Source: Bacteroidales bacterium
GTDB lineage: Bacteria; Bacteroidota; Bacteroidia; Bacteroidales; DTU049
Reading direction: 5' to 3'
Assembly: GCA_016937255.1 (NCBI GenBank)
Contig: JAFGWG010000199.1
Location: 1 to 38,394, forward strand
Length of the DNA: 38,394 bases
The notes under the pieces are model-generated. The model was not told where the DNA came from. It saw only the letters and a program-made list of their open reading frames with translations, and searched no databases. Position numbers and translations under genes: made by a program. Of the stretch, positions 31,310 to 38,394 are shown piece after piece; the first letter of the stretch is position 1; each line of letters begins with the position of its first letter.

Positions 31310-32518
31310 TTAGAAGGCACTGAATTTTCCTGTTTTTTCATTCCATTTGACAAACCAATACCAGAACAAGAGTATGGCAACAACGAGTGCAAAAGAGCCA
31401 CCGTAACCAATATAATCTGGCAAGAAGCTTTTGAATTTCATACTTTGAGGCAGAATTCCATCAACTTTTGGAACAAGAAATAGCTTAGAGATTGGCGCCA
31501 TAAGTAGGAAACCAATACCTGATAACCACAGCTTGAATTGTCCTTCACCAATACGCCATAATGTACCAACGGCGCATCCACCGGCAATGGTCATTCCGAT
31601 ACCGAAAATCACACCACCAATTGCAGCTTTTGCCCAAAAATGTGGAAAAACCCATGTCATTTCACGAGCTCTCAGTGATGTAACATCGACACCAATACCG
31701 AAATATTTAATGGCAGTAAATCCAAAAAGAGCAATCATTAAACCTGCAATTACTCCAACTGCACCGTGAGACTCTCCAGTCATTAATGGATCACGGAAAG
31801 CTTTAACAATACAGAAACGAGAGCGCTGACTAATAAGGCCAAAAAGCGCACCTACTATAACAAACCAAGTCATAGTCTGTAGTGATTTTGTATAGGAATA
31901 AGCTAAAACGCCAACTCCAACCACCATAACCCAACCAAGTATGGTATGTGTACGACCTTTTCCTTTTGCAGAAAACCAGGTATAGCTCTTTCCTGAGCTC
32001 CATTTTGGGAATTTTTCCATTTCCCACATGAGATAACGAAGGGCAACAATTACACCCACCATTAGAGCAAAACTAAATATTATTGCTCCTCCTGAAAGAG
32101 CTGGAACTCCACTAAAAAAAGCACCTATGGTACATCCAAGTCCGATTGTTGCACCAATTGCCATGAGAATACCACCCAAAAGACCTTTTATCATTTCACC
32201 CTTAGGAGGAATACGAAGCGCAAAATCTTTTGAAAACAAAGCTCCAATAAATGAGCCCACAATAATCATCAGACAAAGCATTCCATATAAACTAGCATTG
32301 GTAGCAGTTACATTCTCCAAAGAAAAGACTCCTAGTACAGAATATATGTTTTCACCCCAGTTGCCAATACCACCACTAGCACCCCATGGGCTCTTGATGG
32401 CAAAAAGCAGAATATTTAAAAATCCCAACAAAATACCACCAACCCAAACAGGCCAGTGCTTTCCGAAGAAAGTCTTAAACAACTGAGTCAAAACAGAACC
32501 TTCATTCGTTTTGGACAT
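31310..32518 (-). CDS. YeeE/YedE-family sulfur transporter
   Basis: A 402-residue membrane protein with about nine to ten helices and two repeated halves. Conserved cysteines lie in GLGCTIGAFFSGVPALSGG and AGGCAVGTLWRIGEG, with a further RSRFCIVKAFRDPLM, the signatures of YeeE/YedE (PF04143; TsuA-type) transporters, which pass thiosulfate or other sulfur compounds through the cytoplasmic membrane. A TusA-family gene lies directly upstream (12 bp), a standard partner. It is expected to supply cytoplasmic TusA with sulfur. Confidence 0.92.
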   Translation of the reverse strand: MSKTNEGSVLTQLFKTFFGKHWPVWVGGILLGFLNILLFAIKSPWGASGGIGNWGENIYSVLGVFSLENVTATNASLYGMLCLMIIVGSFIGALFSKDFALRIPPKGEMIKGLLGGILMAIGATIGLGCTIGAFFSGVPALSGGAIIFSFALMVGVIVALRYLMWEMEKFPKWSSGKSYTWFSAKGKGRTHTILGWVMVVGVGVLAYSYTKSLQTMTWFVIVGALFGLISQRSRFCIVKAFRDPLMTGESHGAVGVIAGLMIALFGFTAIKYFGIGVDVTSLRAREMTWVFPHFWAKAAIGGVIFGIGMTIAGGCAVGTLWRIGEGQFKLWLSGIGFLLMAPISKLFLVPKVDGILPQSMKFKSFLPDYIGYGGSFALVVAILLFWYWFVKWNEKTGKFSAF

Positions 32519-32529
32519 GATATAATCTC

Positions 32530-32760
32530 CTATTTTTTCTTAATTAACATGCGGGTTACACCACCTTCAATATCTTCCTGAAGCACAAGTTCATTACCAG
32601 TTTTCTCACACCAGTGTGGCATATCTGACTTGGTTCCAGGATCTGTGCCCAACATTTCAAGTACATCACCTGAGTTCAGCCCTTTCATTGCTTTCGAAAG
32701 TTTCATCATTGGCATTGGACATGAAAGCCCCTTGCAATCTAAAGTCGTAGTAATTTCCAT
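32530..32760 (-). CDS. tusA: TusA-family sulfur carrier protein
   Basis: A 76-residue TusA/SirA protein from the start MEITTTLDCKGLSCPMPM, with the persulfide cysteine in SCPMPMM. The frame extends 26 residues upstream, but that part spans the -7 box and is not native. It is the first gene of the transport and rhodanese unit, next to the YeeE/YedE transporter, so it is likely the acceptor of imported sulfur. A promoter match lies at 32791-32824. Confidence 0.92.
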   Translation of the reverse strand: MEITTTLDCKGLSCPMPMMKLSKAMKGLNSGDVLEMLGTDPGTKSDMPHWCEKTGNELVLQEDIEGGVTRMLIKKK

Positions 32761-32790
32761 AACAATTTGTTTTAAAATTTGTTCATGAAG

Positions 32791-32824
32791 CAAAGATATA
32801 GCAGCATATAACCCTTTATGCAAA
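32791..32824 (-). promoter_or_regulatory. Promoter of the tusA-yeeE-rhodanese unit
   Basis: On the minus strand TTTG (32821-32824), 22 bp, then TATCTTTG (32791-32798) fits the Bacteroidota consensus. The start would be near 32784, 24 nt before the tusA ATG. It is divergent from the Crp/Fnr gene at 32952. Confidence 0.7.
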
Positions 32825-32878
32825 ACTGTTAACGGCATAACAACATCAAATCAAATAAGTACATCATAGAAAAAACTG

Positions 32879-32893
32879 ATTCAGATCATGAAT
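32879..32893. promoter_or_regulatory. Palindrome ATTCA-N5-TGAAT between divergent promoters
   Basis: ATTCAGATCATGAAT lies between the tusA and Crp/Fnr promoters, about 50 bp upstream of the latter's expected start. It may be an operator; the binding protein is unknown. Confidence 0.4.
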
Positions 32894-32901
32894 TTTACTG
32901 A

Positions 32902-32929
32902 TTTGTAGTTGTTATATTTCATATATTTG
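32902..32929 (+). promoter_or_regulatory. Promoter of the first Crp/Fnr-family gene
   Basis: TTTG (32902-32905), 16 bp, then TATATTTG (32922-32929). The -7 box is a full match; the spacing is short. The start would be near 32936, 16 nt before the ATG at 32952. Confidence 0.6.
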
Positions 32930-32951
32930 CTGAACACAAGGATAATGCACA

Positions 32952-33647
32952 ATGAAAGAAAATAGTGGTTTTAGTTCCTGTACACTTTCGTACGACATGA
33001 ATACCTGCTTCGAAAAACTTTCGGATGAGGAATTGATGTTATTTGAAAACAATAAATTAGAAGTTACTTATAAAAAAGGCGAAATCCTATGCAAGCAAGG
33101 GGCATTTGCTTCACATATTACATTTATATGCAACGGATTGGTCAGACTTTATCTGGAAGATGAAGTGAACACTCTAACGCTTCAGCTTATTCCATCGGGA
33201 GGTATTATTGGTCTAACATCGCTTACAAAAAACAGCAACATTTTTCATTACTCTGCTATGGCATATCAGGACACTACTGCGCAACATTTGGATATCAGCA
33301 TGTTTCATCATCTTGTTCAAAGCAATGCCGCCTTTGCAACCGAAATTACAAATGTACTTTGCGATAGCACATTACAAACCTATGGTCGCTTCTTTTCTTT
33401 CATGCACAAACAATCTTATGGAAGAATGGCAGATACGCTTATGTGCCTTGCAACACGGATTTTCAATTCAATGGAATTCGACCTCCCGCTATCCAGAAAA
33501 GAACTTGCCGATTTAACTGGATTATCTCAGGAAAGTGTCATTCGTATCCTTAAGAAATTTAAGGACGAAAACCTAATTGAAATAGAGGGCAAAACATATC
33601 GCATCAACGATGGTGACAAGCTCAATGAAATAAGCCAGCACGGATAA
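32952..33647 (+). CDS. Crp/Fnr-family transcription regulator
   Basis: A 231-residue regulator. The N-terminal cNMP-binding-like fold begins around YKKGEILCKQGAFASH; the C-terminal helix-turn-helix is LPLSRKELADLTGLSQESVIRILKKF. Cysteines at 10, 19, 47 and 60 could allow redox or iron-sulfur sensing, but the FNR pattern is not exact. It is divergent from the tusA-yeeE-rhodanese unit and convergent with dsrE-2, so control of those genes is likely. Confidence 0.9.
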   Translation: MKENSGFSSCTLSYDMNTCFEKLSDEELMLFENNKLEVTYKKGEILCKQGAFASHITFICNGLVRLYLEDEVNTLTLQLIPSGGIIGLTSLTKNSNIFHYSAMAYQDTTAQHLDISMFHHLVQSNAAFATEITNVLCDSTLQTYGRFFSFMHKQSYGRMADTLMCLATRIFNSMEFDLPLSRKELADLTGLSQESVIRILKKFKDENLIEIEGKTYRINDGDKLNEISQHG

Positions 33648-33651
33648 AAAA

Positions 33652-33676
33652 AATCCCGCCCAATTTGGGCAGGATT
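33652..33676 (-). terminator. Terminator between the Crp/Fnr gene and dsrE-2
   Basis: AATCC-C-GCCC and GGGC-A-GGATT pair around AATTT. On the minus strand the hairpin is followed by a run of T, so it should stop the minus-strand dsrE-2 transcript; it may also work on the plus strand less well. Confidence 0.8.
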
Positions 33677-33698
33677 CAAAAAGAATACAGTCTATATT

Positions 33699-34130
33699 TT
33701 ATATAAACAAATGTATATCGGCTTCTTCAGCCTTGGTAATATATTCGCTTATTCCAACAATATCATCGGCAAAATCTACAAAGTCTTCAATTTTTTCTCC
33801 ACCCCAAAGTTTCCCTGCTAAACCGCAAATATGAAACTTTACATTGCCAATTTCTTTTGCTTCTCTAAAAAATTCATGCCATTCCTTCACATTCAAATTC
33901 TTACATGCCTGAATAAATTCTTCTCTGAGTTCACCATTTTCAGCCATATTGATTTTATCTTTATGTTCAGCCACGTCTTTAAGCATTGCTCTCGCACCCT
34001 GCAATAAAACATAAACATCAACGTCCATATCATCAGCAACAGCTCCACTGATAATCACACCGGCTGCAGTCATTTTATCCAAACACCCACTAAATAGAGC
34101 CAGACACATTTTTCTATTTTCCATTTGCAA
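33699..34130 (-). CDS. DsrE-like protein, paralogue of 26936-27349
   Basis: A 143-residue protein. Its core matches the paralogue: GVIISGAVADDMDVDVYVLL and FHICGLAGKLWGGEKIEDF, with a shared cysteine and a common ADIHLFI ending. It is transcribed alone, from a promoter at 34151, in the regulator-rich upstream part of the sulfur locus. Likely role: sulfur relay in the cytoplasm. Confidence 0.85.
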   Translation of the reverse strand: MQMENRKMCLALFSGCLDKMTAAGVIISGAVADDMDVDVYVLLQGARAMLKDVAEHKDKINMAENGELREEFIQACKNLNVKEWHEFFREAKEIGNVKFHICGLAGKLWGGEKIEDFVDFADDIVGISEYITKAEEADIHLFI

Positions 34131-34150
34131 TTGTTTTTAAGTTAACAATA

Positions 34151-34158
34151 CAAAGGTA
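34151..34158 (-). promoter_or_regulatory. -7 box of dsrE-2
   Basis: TACCTTTG on the minus strand fits TAnnTTTG; start near 34144, 14 nt before the ATG at 34130. No clear -33 TTTG is visible, and no perfect TGTGA-N6-TCACA site is near. Confidence 0.55.
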
Positions 34159-34228
34159 TATTCAGATATTGAGATATGTATCTGGTATTTTGTGATGTTT
34201 GGAAAGGCATTATGTGATAAAATAAACG

Positions 34229-34250
34229 TATATTTGTGATCTAAATCACA
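34229..34250 (+). promoter_or_regulatory. -7 box overlapped by a TGTGA-N6-TCACA operator
   Basis: TATATTTG (34229-34236) is a full -7 match. TGTGATCTAAATCACA (34235-34250) overlaps it and the expected start site and ends 5 bp before the ATG at 34256. This position points to repression, probably self-control by the Crp/Fnr protein it precedes. The same site type lies at 26909-26924. Confidence 0.7.
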
Positions 34251-34255
34251 CCTCA

Positions 34256-34933
34256 ATGTATGAGATTTGTACAACATGTGGGAAAAGATCGGCTGCTTCG
34301 AAATTTTTATCGGAAGTAGAACTTGAAAATCAAGCCAATAACTGCGTTGAATTAAAGTTCAATAAAGGAGATAATATTATCCGTCAAGGAACTCTGTCAT
34401 CCAATGTTGCCTTCCTCAAAGAAGGCCTTGTGAAACTTCACATGAAAGGTCCTTTATACGAGCAAATAACAAAGATCACAAAAGCCCCTTCATACCTTGG
34501 ATTACCAACTACTTTTGGCGATAAAATCAATCAGTATTCCGTTACTGCCATTGAAGAATCAATTGTATGTTTTATCGACATGAATGTTTTTAAAACCTTC
34601 ATCACCAATAATCCAAATTTTACTTATCAGCTTTTTATAGAGTTGTGTTTGAACGAACTTACTTCATTTCGCAGATGTGTAAACAGAACACAGAAACAAG
34701 TAAGCGGGAGCCTGGCAGAAAACCTTTTATATTTTGCTAACCAGATTTACGAATCAGATGAATTTACACTCCCTCTAAGTCGTGAAGAATTTGGCAACCT
34801 TGTCGATGCTTCGCGCGAAAGTGTAAGCCGTACCCTAAGCGATTTTCAAGAAGATGGTATTATTAAAATTGACAAAAAAATGATCAAAATACTCAAGAAG
34901 GACAAGTTAGAGATGATTAGTAAGAACGGGTAA
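34256..34933 (+). CDS. Crp/Fnr-family transcription regulator with N-terminal Cys pair
   Basis: A 225-residue Crp/Fnr protein. Its N-terminus, MYEICTTCGKR, has Cys5 and Cys8, with Cys30 further on; such a cysteine set could bind an iron-sulfur cluster or sense redox or sulfur state. The helix-turn-helix is LPLSREEFGNLVDASRESVSRTL. A perfect palindrome overlaps its promoter (self-repression likely) and recurs before tusA-flpD-hdr-qmoC, which makes this protein the best candidate for that unit's regulator. Confidence 0.9.
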   Translation: MYEICTTCGKRSAASKFLSEVELENQANNCVELKFNKGDNIIRQGTLSSNVAFLKEGLVKLHMKGPLYEQITKITKAPSYLGLPTTFGDKINQYSVTAIEESIVCFIDMNVFKTFITNNPNFTYQLFIELCLNELTSFRRCVNRTQKQVSGSLAENLLYFANQIYESDEFTLPLSREEFGNLVDASRESVSRTLSDFQEDGIIKIDKKMIKILKKDKLEMISKNG

Positions 34934-34935
34934 GT

Positions 34936-34966
34936 TTTGTCAAAATCTATTTTTCAGGTATATTTG
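34936..34966 (+). promoter_or_regulatory. Promoter of the large T9SS repeat protein
   Basis: TTTG (34936-34939), exactly 19 bp, then TATATTTG (34959-34966) is a perfect Bacteroidota promoter. The start would be near 34973, with the ATG at 35025. Confidence 0.8.
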
Positions 34967-35024
34967 TTACAGAGAAAACTTCCTTTTGGTACAATAATTG
35001 AAAATCACAGCAAAAAAATTAGCT

Positions 35025-38000
35025 ATGAAAAATATTTTTACATCCATTGTCTTATCAATTTTAATGGGAGGCTTAAGTCTAAACTCTTTTGCATGGACTG
35101 CACCTACACTTAGCTCTCCTTCGAGTGGAAGCTCTGTTTATGCAGGTGTCACCGTTGATTGGTATGCTGTAGCCAGTTCACATGGATATCAGCTACAGGT
35201 TGATACATCGGCCACATTTGATTCGCCGGTTTTATACGAAAAATTTGAAACATATATTAATTCCAGTAGTTCAAACAACGATACCGAAGAATATCTGGAT
35301 AACTTATTTTTCGGAAAAACTTACTACTGGAGGGTCAGAGCCTATCAAACCGGAGATACTTCGGTATGGAGCAGCGCATGGACTTTTATAACCAGAGACT
35401 ATGTTACCTTGTACACCCCTTCAAATGGTTCAACAAACCAGTATACGGGTATAACCCTTGACTGGTACGCCCACACCGGAGTAGATTATTATGATATAGA
35501 AGTAGATACTACTCTGAACTTCAATTCTCCGATGAAAAGATCAGCAACTGACACTTATATCAATTCAAACAGTTCTAATGCTGATACCGATGAGTTTTTC
35601 GACAATTTGCTTTTCGGAACCACTTATTACTGGAGAGTCAGAGCAAGAAATGCAGTAGATACTACTGCATGGAGTACCATTTGGAACTTCAGCACCCGCG
35701 ATTACATTACATTATATACACCAACGAGTGGAAGCACCGCACAATACACGGGAATTACACTCGACTGGTACGCCCATACCGGAGTGGATTATTACGATCT
35801 TGAACTCGATACATCAGCCAGTTTCAATTCGCCACTTTTAATAGCGCATTCAGAAACCTATACCAACTCAAGCAGCTCTAACTCCGATACCGAAGAATAC
35901 TTCGAAAACCTGCTTTTCGGAACTACTTATTACTGGAGGGTTCGCTGCAGAAATTCCATCGACACTTCCGGATGGAGCACAGTATGGACTTTCAGCACAC
36001 GCGATTACATTACATTATACACACCAACGAACGGAAGTACAGCGCAATACACCGGAATTACACTCGACTGGTATGCGCATACAGGCGTGGATTATTATGA
36101 TCTGGAACTCGATACTACAAGCAATTTTAACTCCCCTCTTCTGATAACCCATTCAGAAACATACACAAACTCAAGCAGTTCAAATTCCGATACAGAAGAA
36201 TATTTCGATAATTTGCGTTTCGGAACTACCTATTACTGGAGAGTTCGCTGCAGAAATGCAAATGACACTTCCGGGTGGAGCACAGTATGGACTTTTAGCA
36301 CACGCGACTACATTGCGTTGTATTCTCCAACGAACGGATCCGGTGTATACACCGGAGTTACCCTCGACTGGTATGCACATGCCGGTGTAGATTATTATGA
36401 TCTTGAACTCGACACCTCTGCAAATTTCAATTCAACACTCCTGACTACGCATAGTGATGCATACATCAATTCAAGTAGCTCAAATGCCGACACTGAAGAA
36501 TACTTTGAAAATCTACGCTTCGGGACGACCTATTACTGGAGGGTCCGCTGCAGAAATGCCAACGACACCTCAGGATGGAGTAGCATATGGTCGTTTACTA
36601 CCAGTAACGGACTTAACCTTAATTCCCCCTCAAACGGTTCAAGCAATTACGCAGGGCTAACGCTTGACTGGTACTCTCATTACGGAGTAGATTATTACGA
36701 TGTAGAACTCGATACATCTCTAACTTTTAGTTCCCCTGCACTTAGAACCGGAACCAATGCCTATACGAATAGCAGCAGTTCCAACTCAGATACTGAGAAG
36801 TATTTTGAAGACCTCTATTTCGGAAAAACATATTATTGGAGAGTTCGTTGCCGCAATGCGGTAGATACCTCCAACTGGACCAATTACTGGTCGCTCGATA
36901 CCCGCGATTATGTTTCACTGAATACGCCCGCAAACGGAACCACAAGTGTAAGCACCAGCGGCATTAATCTCGATTGGTACTCGCATTACGGAGTCGATTT
37001 GTATCAGATGCAGCTCGATACTACAAATCTTTTCAATTCGGCAAGTCTTGTGAGTATTGACAAAGTATATATTAATACCAGCAGCAGCAACAGTGACACT
37101 TACCAGCATACCGGAGTGTTACTGAGTAATCAGGTTTATTTTTGGCGTGTACGTGCCATTAATGCAGTAGATACTACTGCATGGACAGAACGCTATTTTA
37201 ATACAGGATCGGGAACAGTATTACTTCCAACAACACCTACATTAAGTTTACCAGCAGATGGTGCAACAGGAATTCCATCTACCGTAACATTAGAATGGAA
37301 TCCTGCCACCAATGCGGATCAATACTGGTACGAATATGCTGATAATGCATCGTTTTTTAGCTCGATTAGTGCCACAACAGCAGACACCTTTGCCCTTGTT
37401 AGTGGACTAAGTTCATCAAACACTACTTATTACTGGAGAGTTCGTGCCATTTCAGGAACCAATATTTACAGCAATTATAGTTCAACTTGGGATTTCACAA
37501 CAGGATGCGCATTGGCTGCACCAACTGTTTCTAGTCCATCACCACTTTGTGATAGTGGGAATGTTACCATTACAGCCAGTGGCAGCACAGGATTGTATAA
37601 TTTTTATGCTTCAGACGGAATAACACTGCTTCATAGTGGAACATCATATTCCCCTCCAACGATTTATAGCACAGATACTTTTTATGTCGCAGCATATGAT
37701 ACAGTTTGTGAAAGTCCACTGAGCATGATTATCGTTCAGATTGTGCCAAGTCCGCCTGTACCAACCATCAATCAAACAGGAAACACTTTATACACCGATG
37801 CCGGATATATGTATCAATGGTATTTGGCGGGAACTCCCGTTGGAGGAGCGAACGGACAATTCTTCGATCCACCGGCAAGTGGAGTATACACGGTTATTGT
37901 TACCGATGGGAATGGCTGCACCACAGAGTCTGCACCCTATAATTTCACTCTTACTGGAATTCAAAGCAGTAGTGACATATCAGCCAGACTATATCCAAAT

Positions 38001-38207
38001 CCGGCGGACAACACTATTTACCTAGAATTTGATGTTGAGAAAGAAGCCATTGTTAAGATTCTGGATTTGAGTGGCAGAGTTATTTCCGAATACGAATTCC
38101 CAGCTCAAAAAATCATGAGTATTGACATCTCTTATCTAAAAGCCGGCTCATATATAATAATATGTGACAGCGATCAGACGACGGTGTTTAGATTTAATAA
38201 GCTTTAA
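35025..38207 (+). CDS. Large T9SS-exported protein with tandem ~100-residue repeats
   Basis: The chosen start gives 1060 residues and a signal peptide (MKNIFTSIVLSILMGGLSLNSFA); the frame reaches a TTG at 34998 that is less likely. About seven repeats of about 100 residues follow, each with YDLELDTS, INSSSSNSDTEEYF, LFGTTYYWRVRCRN and W-x-F-x-TRDYI segments, similar to fibronectin-III folds. An eighth diverged domain and two further beta-domains precede a T9SS type A sorting domain (LYPNPADNTIYLEFD to FRFNKL). It is probably a surface adhesin or matrix protein. The DNA repeats are about 300 bp and highly similar, so copy number may vary. No link to the sulfur genes is visible. Confidence 0.88.
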   Translation: MKNIFTSIVLSILMGGLSLNSFAWTAPTLSSPSSGSSVYAGVTVDWYAVASSHGYQLQVDTSATFDSPVLYEKFETYINSSSSNNDTEEYLDNLFFGKTYYWRVRAYQTGDTSVWSSAWTFITRDYVTLYTPSNGSTNQYTGITLDWYAHTGVDYYDIEVDTTLNFNSPMKRSATDTYINSNSSNADTDEFFDNLLFGTTYYWRVRARNAVDTTAWSTIWNFSTRDYITLYTPTSGSTAQYTGITLDWYAHTGVDYYDLELDTSASFNSPLLIAHSETYTNSSSSNSDTEEYFENLLFGTTYYWRVRCRNSIDTSGWSTVWTFSTRDYITLYTPTNGSTAQYTGITLDWYAHTGVDYYDLELDTTSNFNSPLLITHSETYTNSSSSNSDTEEYFDNLRFGTTYYWRVRCRNANDTSGWSTVWTFSTRDYIALYSPTNGSGVYTGVTLDWYAHAGVDYYDLELDTSANFNSTLLTTHSDAYINSSSSNADTEEYFENLRFGTTYYWRVRCRNANDTSGWSSIWSFTTSNGLNLNSPSNGSSNYAGLTLDWYSHYGVDYYDVELDTSLTFSSPALRTGTNAYTNSSSSNSDTEKYFEDLYFGKTYYWRVRCRNAVDTSNWTNYWSLDTRDYVSLNTPANGTTSVSTSGINLDWYSHYGVDLYQMQLDTTNLFNSASLVSIDKVYINTSSSNSDTYQHTGVLLSNQVYFWRVRAINAVDTTAWTERYFNTGSGTVLLPTTPTLSLPADGATGIPSTVTLEWNPATNADQYWYEYADNASFFSSISATTADTFALVSGLSSSNTTYYWRVRAISGTNIYSNYSSTWDFTTGCALAAPTVSSPSPLCDSGNVTITASGSTGLYNFYASDGITLLHSGTSYSPPTIYSTDTFYVAAYDTVCESPLSMIIVQIVPSPPVPTINQTGNTLYTDAGYMYQWYLAGTPVGGANGQFFDPPASGVYTVIVTDGNGCTTESAPYNFTLTGIQSSSDISARLYPNPADNTIYLEFDVEKEAIVKILDLSGRVISEYEFPAQKIMSIDISYLKAGSYIIICDSDQTTVFRFNKL

Positions 38208-38215
38208 AATATTTA

Positions 38216-38241
38216 GCCTCGCAATTGCGGGGCTTTTTTTA
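38216..38241 (+). terminator. Intrinsic terminator after the repeat protein gene
   Basis: GCCTCGC (38216-38222) and GCGGGGC (38227-38233) pair around AATT and are followed by a run of T. Confidence 0.9.
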
Positions 38242-38296
38242 ATGCTGAGTAGCCTGCCCTGAGCACGACGAAAGGAAGTACGGCAATATTTTTAAT

Positions 38297-38394
38297 ATAA
38301 ATCTGCGCGTTAAACATTCCACCGTCCGCATAGTGAATATTGCAAAACGCGGACATGGAACCGTTTAAGGGGCAGATTTATTTCGCTCCGCTAA
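38297..38394. repeat. Long imperfect palindrome at the window edge
   Basis: From outside in, four arm segments pair in order: ATAAATCTGC (38297-38306) with GCAGATTTAT (38372-38381), TTAAAC with GTTTAA, TTCC with GGAA, and GTCCGC (38324-38329) with GCGGAC (38349-38354). The loop is about 20 nt. A further arm (GGGGCAGATTTA) may form another hairpin beyond the edge. This could be a repeat element of the genome or a recombination site. No gene is seen in 38241-38394. Confidence 0.6.

Noticed and set aside
32761-32838. Upstream extension of the first tusA
   Set aside because: It spans the promoter, and TusA proteins start just before the conserved strand (LDCKGLSCPMP).
34998-35024. TTG start for the large repeat protein
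   Set aside because: The ATG at 35025 gives a proper signal peptide directly.
38297-38381. Calling the terminal palindrome an integron attC site
   Set aside because: The core boxes do not match and no integrase or cassette genes are in the window.

Overview
The window comes from a member of the phylum Bacteroidota, probably an anaerobic or facultative Bacteroidales/Marinilabiliales-like bacterium. The evidence is AT-rich DNA, lipoproteins with short SxC signal peptides, two type IX secretion (T9SS) C-terminal sorting domains, FISUMP, YARHG and LVIVD families, and many promoters of the Bacteroidota form TTTG-N(about 19)-TAnnTTTG. Genus cannot be read from the sequence.

Region 1 (1-10302) is a disrupted type II-C CRISPR-Cas locus. 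It holds an array with 46-bp repeats, an intact cas1, an intact 1369-residue cas9 and a divergent tracrRNA. The expected cas9-cas1-cas2-array order is broken. No cas2 is present. A DUF4143 ATPase, a frameshifted FISUMP lipoprotein gene, a REP-associated (Y1) transposase and a second ATPase sit between the parts. A CRISPR repeat remnant is stranded 1.3 kb from the array. REP-like palindromes lie inside the transposase gene and at its junction with cas1. The best cas9 promoter fires across the tracrRNA, so the cas9 leader would be antisense to the whole tracrRNA.

Region 2 (10442-21454) is a mosaic of single genes: an LVIVD propeller lipoprotein, a T9SS arylsulfotransferase-like protein, a pirin whose 5' end is duplicated around a hypothetical gene, a PepSY-like lipoprotein, an actin-like ATPase that appears circularly permuted, a polytopic membrane protein, a membrane protein fused to a THEP1-type NTPase, and a YARHG lipoprotein. 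Palindromic intergenic repeats lie between them.

Region 3 (21461-34933) is a coherent sulfur locus. One minus-strand unit encodes TusA, a YeeE/YedE transporter, four exported rhodanese proteins (six domains), a porin and a DsrE-like protein. A second unit encodes another TusA, a FlpD/MvhD protein, two HdrA/Qmo-type flavoproteins, a small protein and a QmoC-like membrane subunit. Two Crp/Fnr regulators and a DsrE paralogue lie upstream. Near-identical TGTGA-N6-TCACA sites precede the second unit and one regulator. The likely logic is capture of sulfane sulfur outside the cytoplasm, import, carriage on TusA/DsrE, and electron exchange with the quinone pool through the Qmo-like complex. The direction of flow is not shown by the sequence.

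Region 4 (34936-38394) is a large T9SS-exported protein with about seven 100-residue repeats, followed by a terminator and a long imperfect palindrome that runs off the window.
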